DNA from: Actinoallomurus spadix
Lineage (GTDB): Bacteria; Actinomycetota; Actinomycetes; Streptosporangiales; Streptosporangiaceae
NCBI RefSeq assembly: GCF_024055725.1
Contig: NZ_JAMXMX010000005.1
Coordinates: 62,001-126,000, forward strand
Direction of reading: 5' to 3'
Length of the DNA: 64,000 nt
The position numbers and the translations under genes are program-made. Positions 1 through 9,400 of this stretch are shown here, piece after piece. Each line of letters starts with the position of its first letter. Position 1 is the stretch's first letter. A model generated the notes under the pieces. That model was not told the DNA's origin and did not search any database. It saw only the letters and a list, made by a program, of their open reading frames with translations.

Positions 1-2507
1 TCACGATGCCGACCACCGCGAACTGGGACACCTGGGCGTTCACCACCGCGCCGGGTCTGCACCTGACCGCCGGCCGGCACACACTCGTGGTCTCCCGTGC
101 CGCGAGCGACTCGGGCGACGTGAACGTCGACAGCCTGGCGCTGACGGCACCCGGCGCGCCGTACCCGACGACGGCGCCGTCGGCCGACTGCGACTACGGC
201 ACCGTGTGCGAGGCCGAGGCCGGCGCGCTCGCCGGCGGGGCGAAGCTCGCCGCCGACCACAACGGCCACTCCGGTGAGGGGTTCGCCGCCGGGCTGGAGC
301 GGGCCGGCGCGTCCGACACCGTCACGATCCAGAACGTCCCCGCCAACGGCTCGTACGGGCTGCAGGTCCGCTACTCGAACGGCGGCGGAACCTCCCGGAC
401 GATCTCGACCGCGGTGAACGGCGGAACGGCCACGACGGCGAACCTCGCGCCGACCGCCGACTGGGACAGCTGGTCGACGGCGGTCATCCCGGTGACCCTG
501 ACCAAGGGCACCGACACGATCGCGCTCGGCTGCCCGACGGCGGACAGCTGCCACGTCAACCTCGACACCGTCGCGGTCGCCCCGGCCTCCTCGGCGATCC
601 TGCCGGCGCACAGCCCGCTCGGGGGGTACCGGCGCGGCCTCGACGGCGTCAACGGCAGCGCGGTCACCACGCCCGGCCTGCTGTACCGCGACGGGTGGTA
701 CCTGCTCGACGACACGCCCTCGGCCATCTTCGACCCGGACACCCGCACGGTCCACGCGCGGCCCGGCCACGACGGCAAGCCCTACCAGGACGGCTACCTG
801 TTCGGCTACGGCCAGGACTACAAGCAGGGTCTCACGGACCTGAAGACGCTGACCGGACCGTCGGAGCTGCTGCCCCGGTGGGCCTACGGCATCTGGTTCT
901 CCGAGTACTACGACTTCACCGCCGCCGCCTACCAGAACGACCTCCTGCCGAAGTTCCGCTCGGAGGGCGTCCCCTTGGACGTCCTGGTCACCGACACGGA
1001 CTACAAGGCGCCCACCGACTGGAACGGCTGGGAGATCGACACCAACAGGTTCCCGGACCCGGCGGCGTTCTTCGCCTGGGAGCACGCGCAGGGACTACAC
1101 AGCGCGCTGAACATCCACCCGAGCATCGCGAGTGGCGACCCGGCCTACGCCCAGGCGCAGGCCACGGCCAAGAACAAGCTGGCCGTCTCCGGCTGCGGAG
1201 CGCCCTCCGGACAGACCTGCCACACGTTCGACTGGGGCGACCCGGACCAGCTCGCCGCCTACTTCGACCTGCACAAGAAGATGGAACAGCAGGGCAACGA
1301 CCTGTGGTGGCTGGACTGGTGCTGTGATGGCTCCCAGTCCTCGCTGGCCGGCGTCACGCCCGACGCGTGGATCAACCAGCAGTACGCCGACGACACCGCC
1401 AAGCGCGTCGGCCGCGGGTTCGCCTTCTCCCGGGCGTACAGCTCCCTCCAGGCCTCGGGCTACAGCGGTCAGGCCCCGGTGCCGACCGGTCCGTGGGCGG
1501 ACAAGCGCACGACGGTGCACTTCACCGGAGACACCGCATCGAGCTGGGACACCCTGAAGTTCGAGGTCGGCTACACGCCGGGTGAGTCCGCCGCAACCGG
1601 CCTGTCTGCGGTCAGCCACGACATCGGCGGGTTCAACGGCCCGTCCCATCTCGCCGACGACCTGTACGTGCGCTGGGTGCAGATGGCGGCCTTCCAGCCG
1701 ATCCTGCGGTTGCACAGCAACCACAGTGACCGGCTGCCGTGGCAGTACGGCGACCAGGCCCGCACCGCGGCGGAGAAGTTCCTGAACCTCCGCGAGAACC
1801 TCGTTCCCTACACCTACACACTGGCCAAGGAGGCCACCGACACCGGCGTGCCCGTCGTCCGGGCGACGTACCTGGAGTACCCGGACGAGCAGGGCGCCTA
1901 CGACGCGGCGGCCCGGGAGTACTTCTACGGCTCGAACGTGCTGGTGGCTCCGGCCACCTCGTCCGGAACGACGGCGACCACGTCGGTCTGGTTCCCGCCG
2001 GGACAGTGGACCGACTACTTCACCGGCAAGACCTACACGGGCCCGGGCACCCAGAACGTCACGACGGACTGGAACTCGATGCCGGTGTTCATCAAGGCCG
2101 GCGGAATCCTGCCGACCCGGACGGACACCGTGTCGAACGACGAGCAGAACCCGCTGACCAAGGTCACGGTGAACGTCGCCGGCGGCACCGACGGCGTGTT
2201 CCGGCTGTACGAGGACGACGGTCACTCCACCGACCCGAACGCCTCGGCGACCACCACCATCCGCTACACCGAGCGTGACGGTGGCCACAGCCTGCGCATC
2301 GCACCCTCGCAGGGCAGGTTCACCGGCCAGGTCACGAAACGGCAGTGGACCGTCGTGTTCCACGCCGCGACCAAGCCGGCGGCCGTCCAGGTCGACGGCG
2401 AACCGGCACCCCAGGGGAGCTGGACGTACGACGGTGGCAAGGGGACTCTGACGGTCACCCTCCCCGCCCGCACGACCCACGCCGGAACGACGGTCGACTA
2501 CCGCTGA
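1..2507 (+). CDS. Secreted GH31 glycosidase with CBM35-like modules (5' truncated)
   Basis: The frame is open to the left edge, so the true start and signal peptide lie outside. The visible part begins with the end of one beta-sandwich carbohydrate-binding module, followed by a second complete one of CBM35/CBM6 type (about residues 60-195) with the usual ending VNLDTVAVAP. The GH31 (alpha/beta)8 catalytic domain follows. LWWLDW carries the likely nucleophile Asp (codon at 1314), FTGDTASSW the likely acid/base Asp (codon at 1530), and HDIGGF is a further family motif. The C-terminus has the DUF5110-type beta domain (RLYEDDG). GH31 enzymes cleave alpha-glucosidic or alpha-xylosidic bonds; the substrate cannot be told here. 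The LacI gene nearby may control it. Confidence 0.9.
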   Translation, partial: TMPTTANWDTWAFTTAPGLHLTAGRHTLVVSRAASDSGDVNVDSLALTAPGAPYPTTAPSADCDYGTVCEAEAGALAGGAKLAADHNGHSGEGFAAGLERAGASDTVTIQNVPANGSYGLQVRYSNGGGTSRTISTAVNGGTATTANLAPTADWDSWSTAVIPVTLTKGTDTIALGCPTADSCHVNLDTVAVAPASSAILPAHSPLGGYRRGLDGVNGSAVTTPGLLYRDGWYLLDDTPSAIFDPDTRTVHARPGHDGKPYQDGYLFGYGQDYKQGLTDLKTLTGPSELLPRWAYGIWFSEYYDFTAAAYQNDLLPKFRSEGVPLDVLVTDTDYKAPTDWNGWEIDTNRFPDPAAFFAWEHAQGLHSALNIHPSIASGDPAYAQAQATAKNKLAVSGCGAPSGQTCHTFDWGDPDQLAAYFDLHKKMEQQGNDLWWLDWCCDGSQSSLAGVTPDAWINQQYADDTAKRVGRGFAFSRAYSSLQASGYSGQAPVPTGPWADKRTTVHFTGDTASSWDTLKFEVGYTPGESAATGLSAVSHDIGGFNGPSHLADDLYVRWVQMAAFQPILRLHSNHSDRLPWQYGDQARTAAEKFLNLRENLVPYTYTLAKEATDTGVPVVRATYLEYPDEQGAYDAAAREYFYGSNVLVAPATSSGTTATTSVWFPPGQWTDYFTGKTYTGPGTQNVTTDWNSMPVFIKAGGILPTRTDTVSNDEQNPLTKVTVNVAGGTDGVFRLYEDDGHSTDPNASATTTIRYTERDGGHSLRIAPSQGRFTGQVTKRQWTVVFHAATKPAAVQVDGEPAPQGSWTYDGGKGTLTVTLPARTTHAGTTVDYR

Positions 2508-2526
2508 CCCGGCTCAGTTGATCATC

Positions 2527-2560
2527 GGCGCCCGCCGCCTCCCCCGAGGCGGCGGGCGCC
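2527..2560 (+). terminator. Strong hairpin after the GH31 gene
   Basis: A perfect 14-bp stem (GGCGCCCGCCGCCT / AGGCGGCGGGCGCC) with a 6-nt loop starts 20 nt after the GH31 stop. There is no T-tract, as is common for actinomycete terminators. Confidence 0.8.
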
Positions 2561-2683
2561 GGTGTGTTCCGTCCGTGACCGACCCCTGCGGGGTAGGAAC
2601 CCCGTCCTGTCAGGGGAGGCGCACGGGCCGGCGCGCGGGCGATCGTGGATCCGTCCCACCCGCCGTCACCCGGAGATGCCCCA

Positions 2684-2818
2684 TTGAGCGGGAAACTGAA
2701 GATGAAGCTGTTGATGATCGCCGCCCTGACGGCGCTGATCGCCGGAGCCATGCTGGCCACGGGATCGGGCGGGCCCGAGTCCGCGGCCGGCCGGCAGACC
2801 GCCGAGGGCACGCGATGA
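2684..2818 (+). CDS. 44-aa putative membrane or secreted peptide
   Basis: A TTG start at 2684 is preceded by GGAG (2672-2675) at 8-nt spacing; an in-frame ATG at 2702 lacks a good ribosome site. The peptide has a basic N-terminus (MSGKLKMK), one hydrophobic stretch (LLMIAALTALIAGAMLA) and a polar tail of about 20 residues. That is a single-span or signal-peptide-like layout. I recognise no family. The ribosome site and the basic-hydrophobic-polar pattern argue that it is translated, but a chance frame in GC-rich DNA cannot be excluded. Confidence 0.4.
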   Translation: MSGKLKMKLLMIAALTALIAGAMLATGSGGPESAAGRQTAEGTR

Positions 2819-2915
2819 CCGCCGTCGGCGTACGGACCGGGCGGGCGGATGCGTCCGGCGGGACCCGGGGGCCGGTGCCGCGCTGGGCCGACCGGGCTCG
2901 GCCGGGGATCCGGAG

Positions 2916-3035
2916 ATGCCGCACGGTGCCAAGCTCGTGATCATCGATCTCTGCTATGCGCCGCTCATCGCCTGGGGGCCGCTGCTGGCGGCCGTCACCG
3001 TGGCGTACGCCGTCCGTCGCCGGCGCCACGGCTGA
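2916..3035 (+). CDS. 39-aa putative single-span membrane peptide
   Basis: ATG at 2916 opens a 39-codon frame with one hydrophobic segment (LIAWGPLLAAVTVAYAV) and a positively charged end (RRRRHG), which predicts a cytoplasmic C-terminus. GGAG lies directly against the ATG, but GGGG at 2904-2907 is at workable distance. It sits 97 nt after the preceding peptide, so the two could share a transcript. No family is recognised. Confidence 0.35.
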   Translation: MPHGAKLVIIDLCYAPLIAWGPLLAAVTVAYAVRRRRHG

Positions 3036-3065
3036 CCGGGGGCCGGTGAGGCGTCGGCGCGAGAA

Positions 3066-3085
3066 CCCCGGCCGTCCCGCCGGGG
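3066..3085 (-). terminator. Hairpin downstream of the LacI gene
   Basis: CCCCGGC, 6-nt loop, GCCGGGG: a perfect 7-bp stem 49 nt beyond the LacI-family stop, between convergent units. Confidence 0.55.
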
Positions 3086-3133
3086 ATCTCGCGCCGACCG
3101 GCTTGAAGGGAGACGGCGGTGCACCTTCCTTGG

Positions 3134-4135
3134 TCAGATCGGCGGCGACTCCCCCGAGCCACGGACGATGAGGCGGGTCGGCAGTAGCACGCGCTGCGGC
3201 GGCAGGTCCTCGCCGTTCATGCGACGGCACAGCAGTTCGGCGGCGCGGCGGCCCATCTCGGCCGGGTAGTGCGCCACGACGGTGACGGGAGTGGCCAGCA
3301 TGTCGGCCAGTTCGAAGTCGTCGAAGCCGACGAGGGCCGTTCTCGTCCCGGCCGCCTGAATGGCGCGCAGCGCGCCGATGGTCAGCCGGTTGTTGCCGGC
3401 GAACACGGCGGTCGGCGGGTCGCCCAGAGCCAGCAGCTCGGCCGTCGCGGCCTCCGCCCCGGCGACGTCGTGCGGGCCGAGACGCACCAGCGACTCGTCG
3501 ACCGGGATGCCGTGGGCCTGGAGTGCCTCGTCGTAGCCCCGGCGGCGTTCGCGTGCGGTGAAGATACCGGGCAGGTCGGCGAGGCAGGCGATGCGGCGGT
3601 GCCCGTGCGCGATGAGGTGCTCGACGGCGGACCGGGCCCCGCCGACGTTGTCGATCAGGACGACGTCGGCGCGGATGGCCTCCTCGGGTGGGCGGTCCAT
3701 GAAGACCGCCGCGGTCCCCATGTTCAGCTCGGGGATCAGGTAGCGGTGGTCGGCGGCGGAGGGCACCACGAGGAGCCCGTCGACGCGACGCTCGCACAGG
3801 GAGCGGATGAGGTGCCGCTCGCGGGCCGGGTCCTCGTCGGAGCAGCCGGAGATGACGAACAGGTCGTGGAGGCGCGCGACCTCCTCCACGCCGCGGGCGA
3901 TCTGCGAGTAGAAGGGGTTGGCGACGTCCTTGATCACCAGGCCGAGGCTGCGGGTGCGCTTTCCGCCGCGCAGGGCGCGCGCGATGTCGTTGCGCCGGAA
4001 CCCCAGCGCCGAGATGGCGTCGTTCACCTTCTCCGCGGTGTCCGGGCGGACGCCCACCTCGCCGTTGACGACGCGGGACACGGTCTTGAGGCTCACCCCG
4101 GCGTGCCGCGCGACGTCCCGCATGGTCGGACGCAT
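3134..4135 (-). CDS. LacI-family transcriptional regulator
   Basis: 333 aa, the normal length of the family. The N-terminal helix-turn-helix (MRDVARHAGVSLKTVSRVVN) and hinge helix with the DNA-contacting ALRGGKRT segment are intact. They precede a periplasmic-binding-protein-like sugar sensor (LGLVIKDVANPFYSQIARG). ATG 4135 is preceded by GAAGGGGG. The nearby GH31 glycosidase suggests a sugar or glycoside effector. A perfect palindrome 36 nt upstream of the start looks like its own operator, implying autoregulation. Confidence 0.93.
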   Translation of the reverse strand: MRPTMRDVARHAGVSLKTVSRVVNGEVGVRPDTAEKVNDAISALGFRRNDIARALRGGKRTRSLGLVIKDVANPFYSQIARGVEEVARLHDLFVISGCSDEDPARERHLIRSLCERRVDGLLVVPSAADHRYLIPELNMGTAAVFMDRPPEEAIRADVVLIDNVGGARSAVEHLIAHGHRRIACLADLPGIFTARERRRGYDEALQAHGIPVDESLVRLGPHDVAGAEAATAELLALGDPPTAVFAGNNRLTIGALRAIQAAGTRTALVGFDDFELADMLATPVTVVAHYPAEMGRRAAELLCRRMNGEDLPPQRVLLPTRLIVRGSGESPPI

Positions 4136-4167
4136 GCGCCCCCTTCGCTCCAGCCTCGGTCCACTAA

Positions 4168-4185
4168 GACGACAACGTTGTCATC
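4168..4185. promoter_or_regulatory. LacI-type palindromic operator
   Basis: The core GACAACGTTGTC (4171-4182) is a perfect 12-bp palindrome with a central CG, the usual LacI/GalR operator form. It extends to 18 bp with one mismatched pair and lies 36 bp upstream of the LacI-family start codon. Confidence 0.7.
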
Positions 4186-4238
4186 TCATCCCCGGGAGCG
4201 CTCGTCAAGAGTACCGCCCGGGAAAGGCCACGAGTTGA

Positions 4239-5006
4239 TCAAAAGGGCAGCAGATCCGGCCGCTTGGCGGCGATCTCGTCGCCCGACGACCGGCCCTGCA
4301 GGCGCCGCTGGATCCACGGCAGGAGATACGTGCGGGCCCACTGGAGGTCGGCCCTGCGGGAGGTCAGCCAGTCGACGGGCGGCGCGGGCGGCCACGGGTC
4401 GCGCCAGTCGCCCGTCACGGGAACGCCCAGCGCCTCGCAGGCGGCGAAACCGACCCGGCGGTGCCCCTCCGGGGACAGGTGCAGCCGGTCCTCGGCCCAC
4501 GCCCGGGGGTCGAGGAGCTGCCGCATCGACCACAGGTCGACGAGGCGGCAGTCGTGCCGGTCCGCGATCGCGCGCAGGTGCAGGTTGAACATGGCCGCCC
4601 TGCCGCGGATCCGGCGCAGGACCGGCACGCCTCCGGGATCGAAACCGGTGAAGATCAGCACGTCGGCACCGGTGGCGCGCAGGCGGCGTACGGCGTTGTC
4701 GAACACCACGGCGAGCGCGTCCGGGTCGGCTCCGGGGCGGAGCAGGTCGTTGCCCCCGCCCGCGAACGTGATCAGCTCGGGCCGCAGTTCGATCGCGCGG
4801 GGCACCTGCTCGTCGACGATCTGGCGCAGCAGCCTGCCGCGTACGGCGAGGTTGGCATACCGGAGTTCCGGCCCGGCGGCGGCGAGATGCTCGGCGAGCC
4901 GGTCGGCCCAGCCGCGGTACCCCGCGGCCGGGGCCGGGTCTTCCAGTCCCTCCGTGAAGCTGTCGCCGATGGCGACATAGGAGGTGTACGTCGAGGATTC
5001 AGTCAC
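4239..5006 (-). CDS. SGNH/GDSL-type hydrolase
   Basis: 255 aa with all family blocks: IGDSFTEG (catalytic Ser), NLAVRG (Gly block), GGGNDLL (Asn block) and DRLHLSPEGH (Asp and His). This is an SGNH esterase or lipase fold. No signal peptide is visible, so it probably acts in the cytoplasm. The GTG start at 5006 fits the conserved YVAIGDSFTEG beginning near residue 10. Substrate unknown. It is upstream of the LacI gene on the same strand, but the operator lies between them, so it is probably a separate unit. Confidence 0.9.
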   Translation of the reverse strand: MTESSTYTSYVAIGDSFTEGLEDPAPAAGYRGWADRLAEHLAAAGPELRYANLAVRGRLLRQIVDEQVPRAIELRPELITFAGGGNDLLRPGADPDALAVVFDNAVRRLRATGADVLIFTGFDPGGVPVLRRIRGRAAMFNLHLRAIADRHDCRLVDLWSMRQLLDPRAWAEDRLHLSPEGHRRVGFAACEALGVPVTGDWRDPWPPAPPVDWLTSRRADLQWARTYLLPWIQRRLQGRSSGDEIAAKRPDLLPF

Positions 5007-5050
5007 GTCCGACCATGATGCAACACGCGGTCATCGGGCCGTCAACCGGG

Positions 5051-5650
5051 TCAGTGATTGATGGGCACGCCCCTCGCGCGCATGGCCAGCGCGTGCTCGA
5101 CGAGGGTGATCAGCGTCGTCTTGGTCGACTCGCGGTTCCGGGCGTCACAGGTGACGATCGGAACGTGCTGCCCGATCGTCAGCGCCTCGCGCACGTCCTC
5201 GATGCCGTGGTTGTACACGCCGTCGAAGCCGTTGATGCCGACGACGAACGGCAGGCCGGACTCCTCGAAGTAGTCGACCGCCGGGAAGGCGTCGGCCAGC
5301 CGGCGGGTGTCGACGAGCACCACCGCGCCGATCGCGCCCTTCACCAGGTCGTCCCACATGAACCAGAACCGGTGCTGACCGGGCGTCCCGAACAGGTACA
5401 GGATGAGTTCCTGGTCGAGGCTGACCCGGCCGAAGTCCATGGCCACGGTCGTGGTCGTCTTGTCCGGCGTGGCGGAAAGGTCGTCGACCCCGGTGCTGGC
5501 CGATGTCATCACGGCCTCGGTCGTCAGCGGCATGATCTCTGAGACCGAGCCGACGAAGGTCGTCTTCCCGACGCCGAAGCCACCCCCGACGATGATCTTT
5601 ACGGAGGTCATCCCGGGCGAAGCGCCCGGGCTAGAGCTTGCGAAGTCCAA
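5051..5650 (-). CDS. cvnD: Conservon GTPase CvnD
   Basis: 199-aa small Ras-like GTPase of the actinobacterial conservon type. GGFGVGKTT is the P-loop, FGTPGQ resembles the DxxG region, and GINGFD stands at the base-recognition site. I chose TTG 5650 because GGAAAGGG stands 6-7 nt upstream and the resulting MDFASS start matches known CvnD proteins. This start overlaps the DUF742 gene by 20 nt. In the family the GTPase acts downstream of the sensor kinase-roadblock complex at the membrane, in a G-protein-like signalling unit. Confidence 0.93.
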   Translation of the reverse strand: MDFASSSPGASPGMTSVKIIVGGGFGVGKTTFVGSVSEIMPLTTEAVMTSASTGVDDLSATPDKTTTTVAMDFGRVSLDQELILYLFGTPGQHRFWFMWDDLVKGAIGAVVLVDTRRLADAFPAVDYFEESGLPFVVGINGFDGVYNHGIEDVREALTIGQHVPIVTCDARNRESTKTTLITLVEHALAMRARGVPINH

Positions 5651-6080
5651 CGAGAACCCTTTCCAGCAGCTGGAGGTCGGGCTGCCCCTCGGTGAAGGGG
5701 GACTGGTGCACGCGTACCAGGCCTTCGTGCGCCATGTCAGCGATGAGCACGCGCGCGACGCCGAGCGGCAGCCTCAGCAGCGCCGACACCTCCGCCACCG
5801 AACGCCAGTTCCGGCACAGATCGATGATGGCTTTGTATTCAGGAGTGAGGGTCGTGATGTCCCGGCGGGGATACGGCGCCGCCGAGATCAACGCCTCGAT
5901 GGGCAGGTCGTACCTCGGTTTAGTACGCCCGCCGGTGACGGCGTACGGCCGCACCAGCGAACTGCCCTGTCCCGCGTCCGGGGGCTGCGGGGGCGGCCCC
6001 GGTGGCGGGTTGTGGTGCGGTCCGGACCCCGGCCCGTGGTACCCGCCGAAGTCCCGGTTGCCGTACCGGCCCCCGTCCAC
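5631..6080 (-). CDS. cvnC: Conservon DUF742 protein CvnC
   Basis: 149 aa starting at GTG. A Gly/Pro/Arg-rich N-terminus of about 55 residues leads to the DUF742 core: SLVRPYAVTGGRT, LTPEYKAIIDLC and a winged-helix-like part (SVAEVSALLRLPLGVARVLIADMAHEGLV). It ends with RVLVGLRKL. It lies between the roadblock and GTPase genes, the fixed conservon order, and is translationally coupled to the GTPase. Confidence 0.93.
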   Translation of the reverse strand: MDGGRYGNRDFGGYHGPGSGPHHNPPPGPPPQPPDAGQGSSLVRPYAVTGGRTKPRYDLPIEALISAAPYPRRDITTLTPEYKAIIDLCRNWRSVAEVSALLRLPLGVARVLIADMAHEGLVRVHQSPFTEGQPDLQLLERVLVGLRKL

Positions 6081-6083
6081 GGC

Positions 6084-6485
6084 TTAACCGATCCCTGGTT
6101 CCGCGCGCAACGCCGGAGTGAGCACCCGGCCGACGCGCTCGACGAGCAGTGCCATCTCGTAGGCCACCAATCCCATGTCGCAGTCGGGCGCGGCCAGGAC
6201 GCCGAGCACCGATCCGTCACTGATCGCCATCACGAACAGCAGGCCGCGCTCCATCTCCACCAGGGTCTGGGTGACCGCCCCGCCCTCGAAGATTCGCGCC
6301 GCGCCCTGCGTGAGGCTCGTCAACCCGGAGGCGATCGCGGCGAGCTGGTCGACGCGGTCGGCCGGGAAGCCTTCGGAATACGCCATCGGCAGGCCGTCGG
6401 AGGACACCACGACCGCGTGCGCGACGCGAGGGACGCGCTCGACGAATGTGGTCACCAGCCAACTGAGATCCTGGCGGCTGTTCAC
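6084..6485 (-). CDS. cvnB: Conservon roadblock/LC7 protein CvnB
   Basis: 133 aa; the whole protein is a roadblock/LC7 domain (VVVSSDGLPMAYSEGF, LAAIASGLTSLTQGA, GVLAAPDCDMGLVAYEM). Such proteins act as regulators of the partner GTPase and bind the conservon kinase. The GTG start overlaps the kinase stop as GTGA, showing tight coupling. Confidence 0.94.
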   Translation of the reverse strand: MNSRQDLSWLVTTFVERVPRVAHAVVVSSDGLPMAYSEGFPADRVDQLAAIASGLTSLTQGAARIFEGGAVTQTLVEMERGLLFVMAISDGSVLGVLAAPDCDMGLVAYEMALLVERVGRVLTPALRAEPGIG

Positions 6486-9400
6486 TGGTTCTCCCGTTCA
6501 TCATCTTCGGGCCGGATCGCGGCGCGACCCCTGCGTACGCCCTGCTGGAAGCTGGAGAAACGGTTCCGTACCGTTTCGGCCTCCGGCGGCTGGAAGGCCG
6601 GCCGGGCCGGAGGCTGGATCGGTTGCTGCATCGACTGCTGAGGCTGCGGTGCCGGCCTCGCCGAGGCGATCGACCCGGGGATCCGGTTACTGCCCGGCAC
6701 CCGTTTCGGCAGCCCTGCCGCGGTCTTCCCACCCACCGCGGGGGCCCGCACCGTCTCCGCCGCCCGGAACCCCTCGTCTGCGGGCGAGGACCACTCCGGC
6801 GGAGGAGTCGACTCAGATCTAGCCATTGATCCTGTCTTGCGGCGTTGGAACCATTCCGACTGCATTGCCTCGAAGATAGGGGAACGTCCTCCGTTCTGGT
6901 CTCCCAAACGACCTTCCTCGCGCATCGAACCGGTCGCCGGCGGCTGAGTCGACTGCCGCGCCGGCGGGAACGGGGGGTTCTGCGGCCGGGACGGACGCGC
7001 CGGAGGCGGTGCGCCGCCCGGAGTCCCCGCCCGGCCGGGGGCCGACGAGGCGGCGCCTCTGCCCGGAGGCGAGGTGTTCGCCTGCTTCCGCTTGGGGAGG
7101 GGCGCGCCCTGCGGGCCCCGGGGCTGCTCGGACTGGCCGTACGCCGGTTCGGCCGGCTCGGCCGGACGCCGTTCGGGCTCCCGCCGGCCGCCCCAGACCG
7201 GCTCCGCCGGCTCCGGCTCGTCCCAGACCGGCTCCGCCTGCCTGCGCAGTGGCTCGGCGGGGCTCCGCGGCGACTCGAAGGGGCTCGTGGGCGGCTCGGC
7301 CTCCATCGGCGCGGGTTCGAAGGCGGTACGCCCCGTCTCGGGAACGGCGCGGGCGGGTTCCCACGGCGTGTCGGGGACCGGCGCCGGAGCGACCGGCTCG
7401 GCGCCGCGCGCCAGCTGCCCGTGGACGGCGGGCGCCTCCACCGAGGACGCCCGGCGGGGGGCCGCCTCCACCGGCGAGTCGAGACGGCGGGGCGTCGGCG
7501 GGTTGCCGTCCTGGATGGCGTTGGCCGGCAGGATGACGAAGGCGGTCAGGCCGCCCGACAGGGCGGCGCGCAGCTCGACGCGGATGCCGTGGCGCTGGGC
7601 CAGCCGACCGACCACGAACAGGCCCATCCGGCGGGAGATCGAGACGTCGATGGTCGGCGGGTTGGCCAGTTTCCAGTTGGCCTCTTCCAGCTCCTGCGGT
7701 GACATGCCGACGCCGTTGTCGGAAATCTGGAGCATCGCGCCACCGCCGCTGAGCAGATGACCCGACACCGCGACCTTGGTGTGCTCGGGCGAGAACGACG
7801 TGGCGTTCTCCACCAGCTCGGCCGTCAGGTGCACGAGGTCGTTGACGACCCGGCCGATGACCGAGACGTCGTCCTGGATCCGCAGGGTGACCCGTTCGTA
7901 CTGCTCCACCTCGGACAGCGAGGCCCGGACGATGTCGACCAGGGCGACCGGCTTGTTCCAGCGGCGGGTCTGCTCCTGGCCACCGAGGACCAGAAGGTTC
8001 TCCCCGTTACGGCGCATACGGGTCGCCAGGTGGTCGAGCTTGAACAGCGACTCCAGCCGGGCGGCGTCCTGCTCGCTCTGCTCCAGGTCCTCGATCAGCC
8101 GCAACTGGCGCTCGATCAGCGACTGGCTGCGGCGGGACAGGTTGACGAACATCGCGTTGACGTTGCTCCTCAGCAACGCCTCGTTGGACGCCAGGCGCAC
8201 CGCCTCGCGGTGGACCTCGTCGAAGGACCGGGCGACCTCACCGATCTCGTCGGTGGTGTGCACGTCGATCGGCTCGACGTGGAGCGGCTCGTTGCCCGCG
8301 TCGGGTTCGCGCAGTCGGCGGACCATCTCGGGCAGACGGTTGCTCGCCACGTCCAGCGCGCCGGCCCTCAGCGTTCGCAGCGGGCGCACCATCGAACGGG
8401 CCACGATGACGGTCGCCATGAGGACCAGGATCAAGACCAAGAACAGCAGAGAGGTGTCGATGACGGCACCACGCTGGGCCGTCTTCTTGTGCTTCCCGCT
8501 GACAGAGAGGATATGGCTGGCGATGTTCTGCTCGACCGTGTTCATCCGGTCCAGGCGGTTCGTCATGTCGTCGAACCACCGCCGGGTGTCCTGGGGGCCA
8601 AGCGGCTTCAACTTGAGCGCCCGTGAGTCCTGGGCGACTCTTATCGCCTGCAGGCGTGTGTACTCGGAGCGGTCGATCTCCGGGCTGGTCACCGTGTCCT
8701 CGTACAGCTGGCGCTCGTTGACGGTCGCCGACACGTCGAACGTGCTCAACGCGCTGTCCCGCTCGGCACGCGCCGATTGGAGCGCCTGAAGCTCGACCGG
8801 CTCGAACCGCCCGGAGTTCAGCGCCGCCGTGAGAAGAGCCCGCTCACGCGAGGACGCCTCCTTGGCGCGGGACAGCGCCCCGAGGGCCCGCACCGCCTCG
8901 GATACGTCGGTCTCCGTGCTGCCCTGGGCGATCCGGTCGTCGAGGTCGAAGAGCTCGGAGATCAACTGCGAGTACTTGCTGATGCCGGGCAGCGCGGGAA
9001 GACCAGGCTGGGCGGTGATCTGCCGCAGCGCCGGAAGGGAGTTGAGGCGGATGAGCAGGTTCTGCACTCCCGCGCGCACGGGCGGCGAATATCCCGCGTC
9101 GATGCCACGGGCCTTCGCCCTGACCGCCAAGGCCGCGCTGTCCGTCGTCCGCTGACGTTGCCGCAGCTCCGCGAGCACAGCCGCGTCCGACGAGGTCTCA
9201 TAGAAGGCGGTCATGTCCCGCTCGTCCGCGAGCGCCTGGGCGAAGACGGTCACCTTCTGGCCCAAGCCGGCGAGGTGCTCGATCCTTGCGAAGACGGTAG
9301 CGTCACCGAGCGCGCTCGAGACCCGCAGGCCGGCCAGCAGGACGGCGACTGCCGTGGGAATGGCGATCAGCGCGACCAGGCGCACGGGCACACGCCAGTT

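Noticed and set aside
26-2480. Antisense frames over the GH31 gene
   Set aside because: Arg/Gly-rich frames without start signals; the GH31 frame has intact catalytic motifs throughout.
5612-5630. Hairpin CCCGGGCG-AAG-CGCCCGGG exactly between the cvnC stop and an ATG, as a translational operator
   Set aside because: The real cvnD start is most likely the TTG at 5650, with a good ribosome site and the conserved MDFASS beginning. The hairpin is then inside coding sequence.
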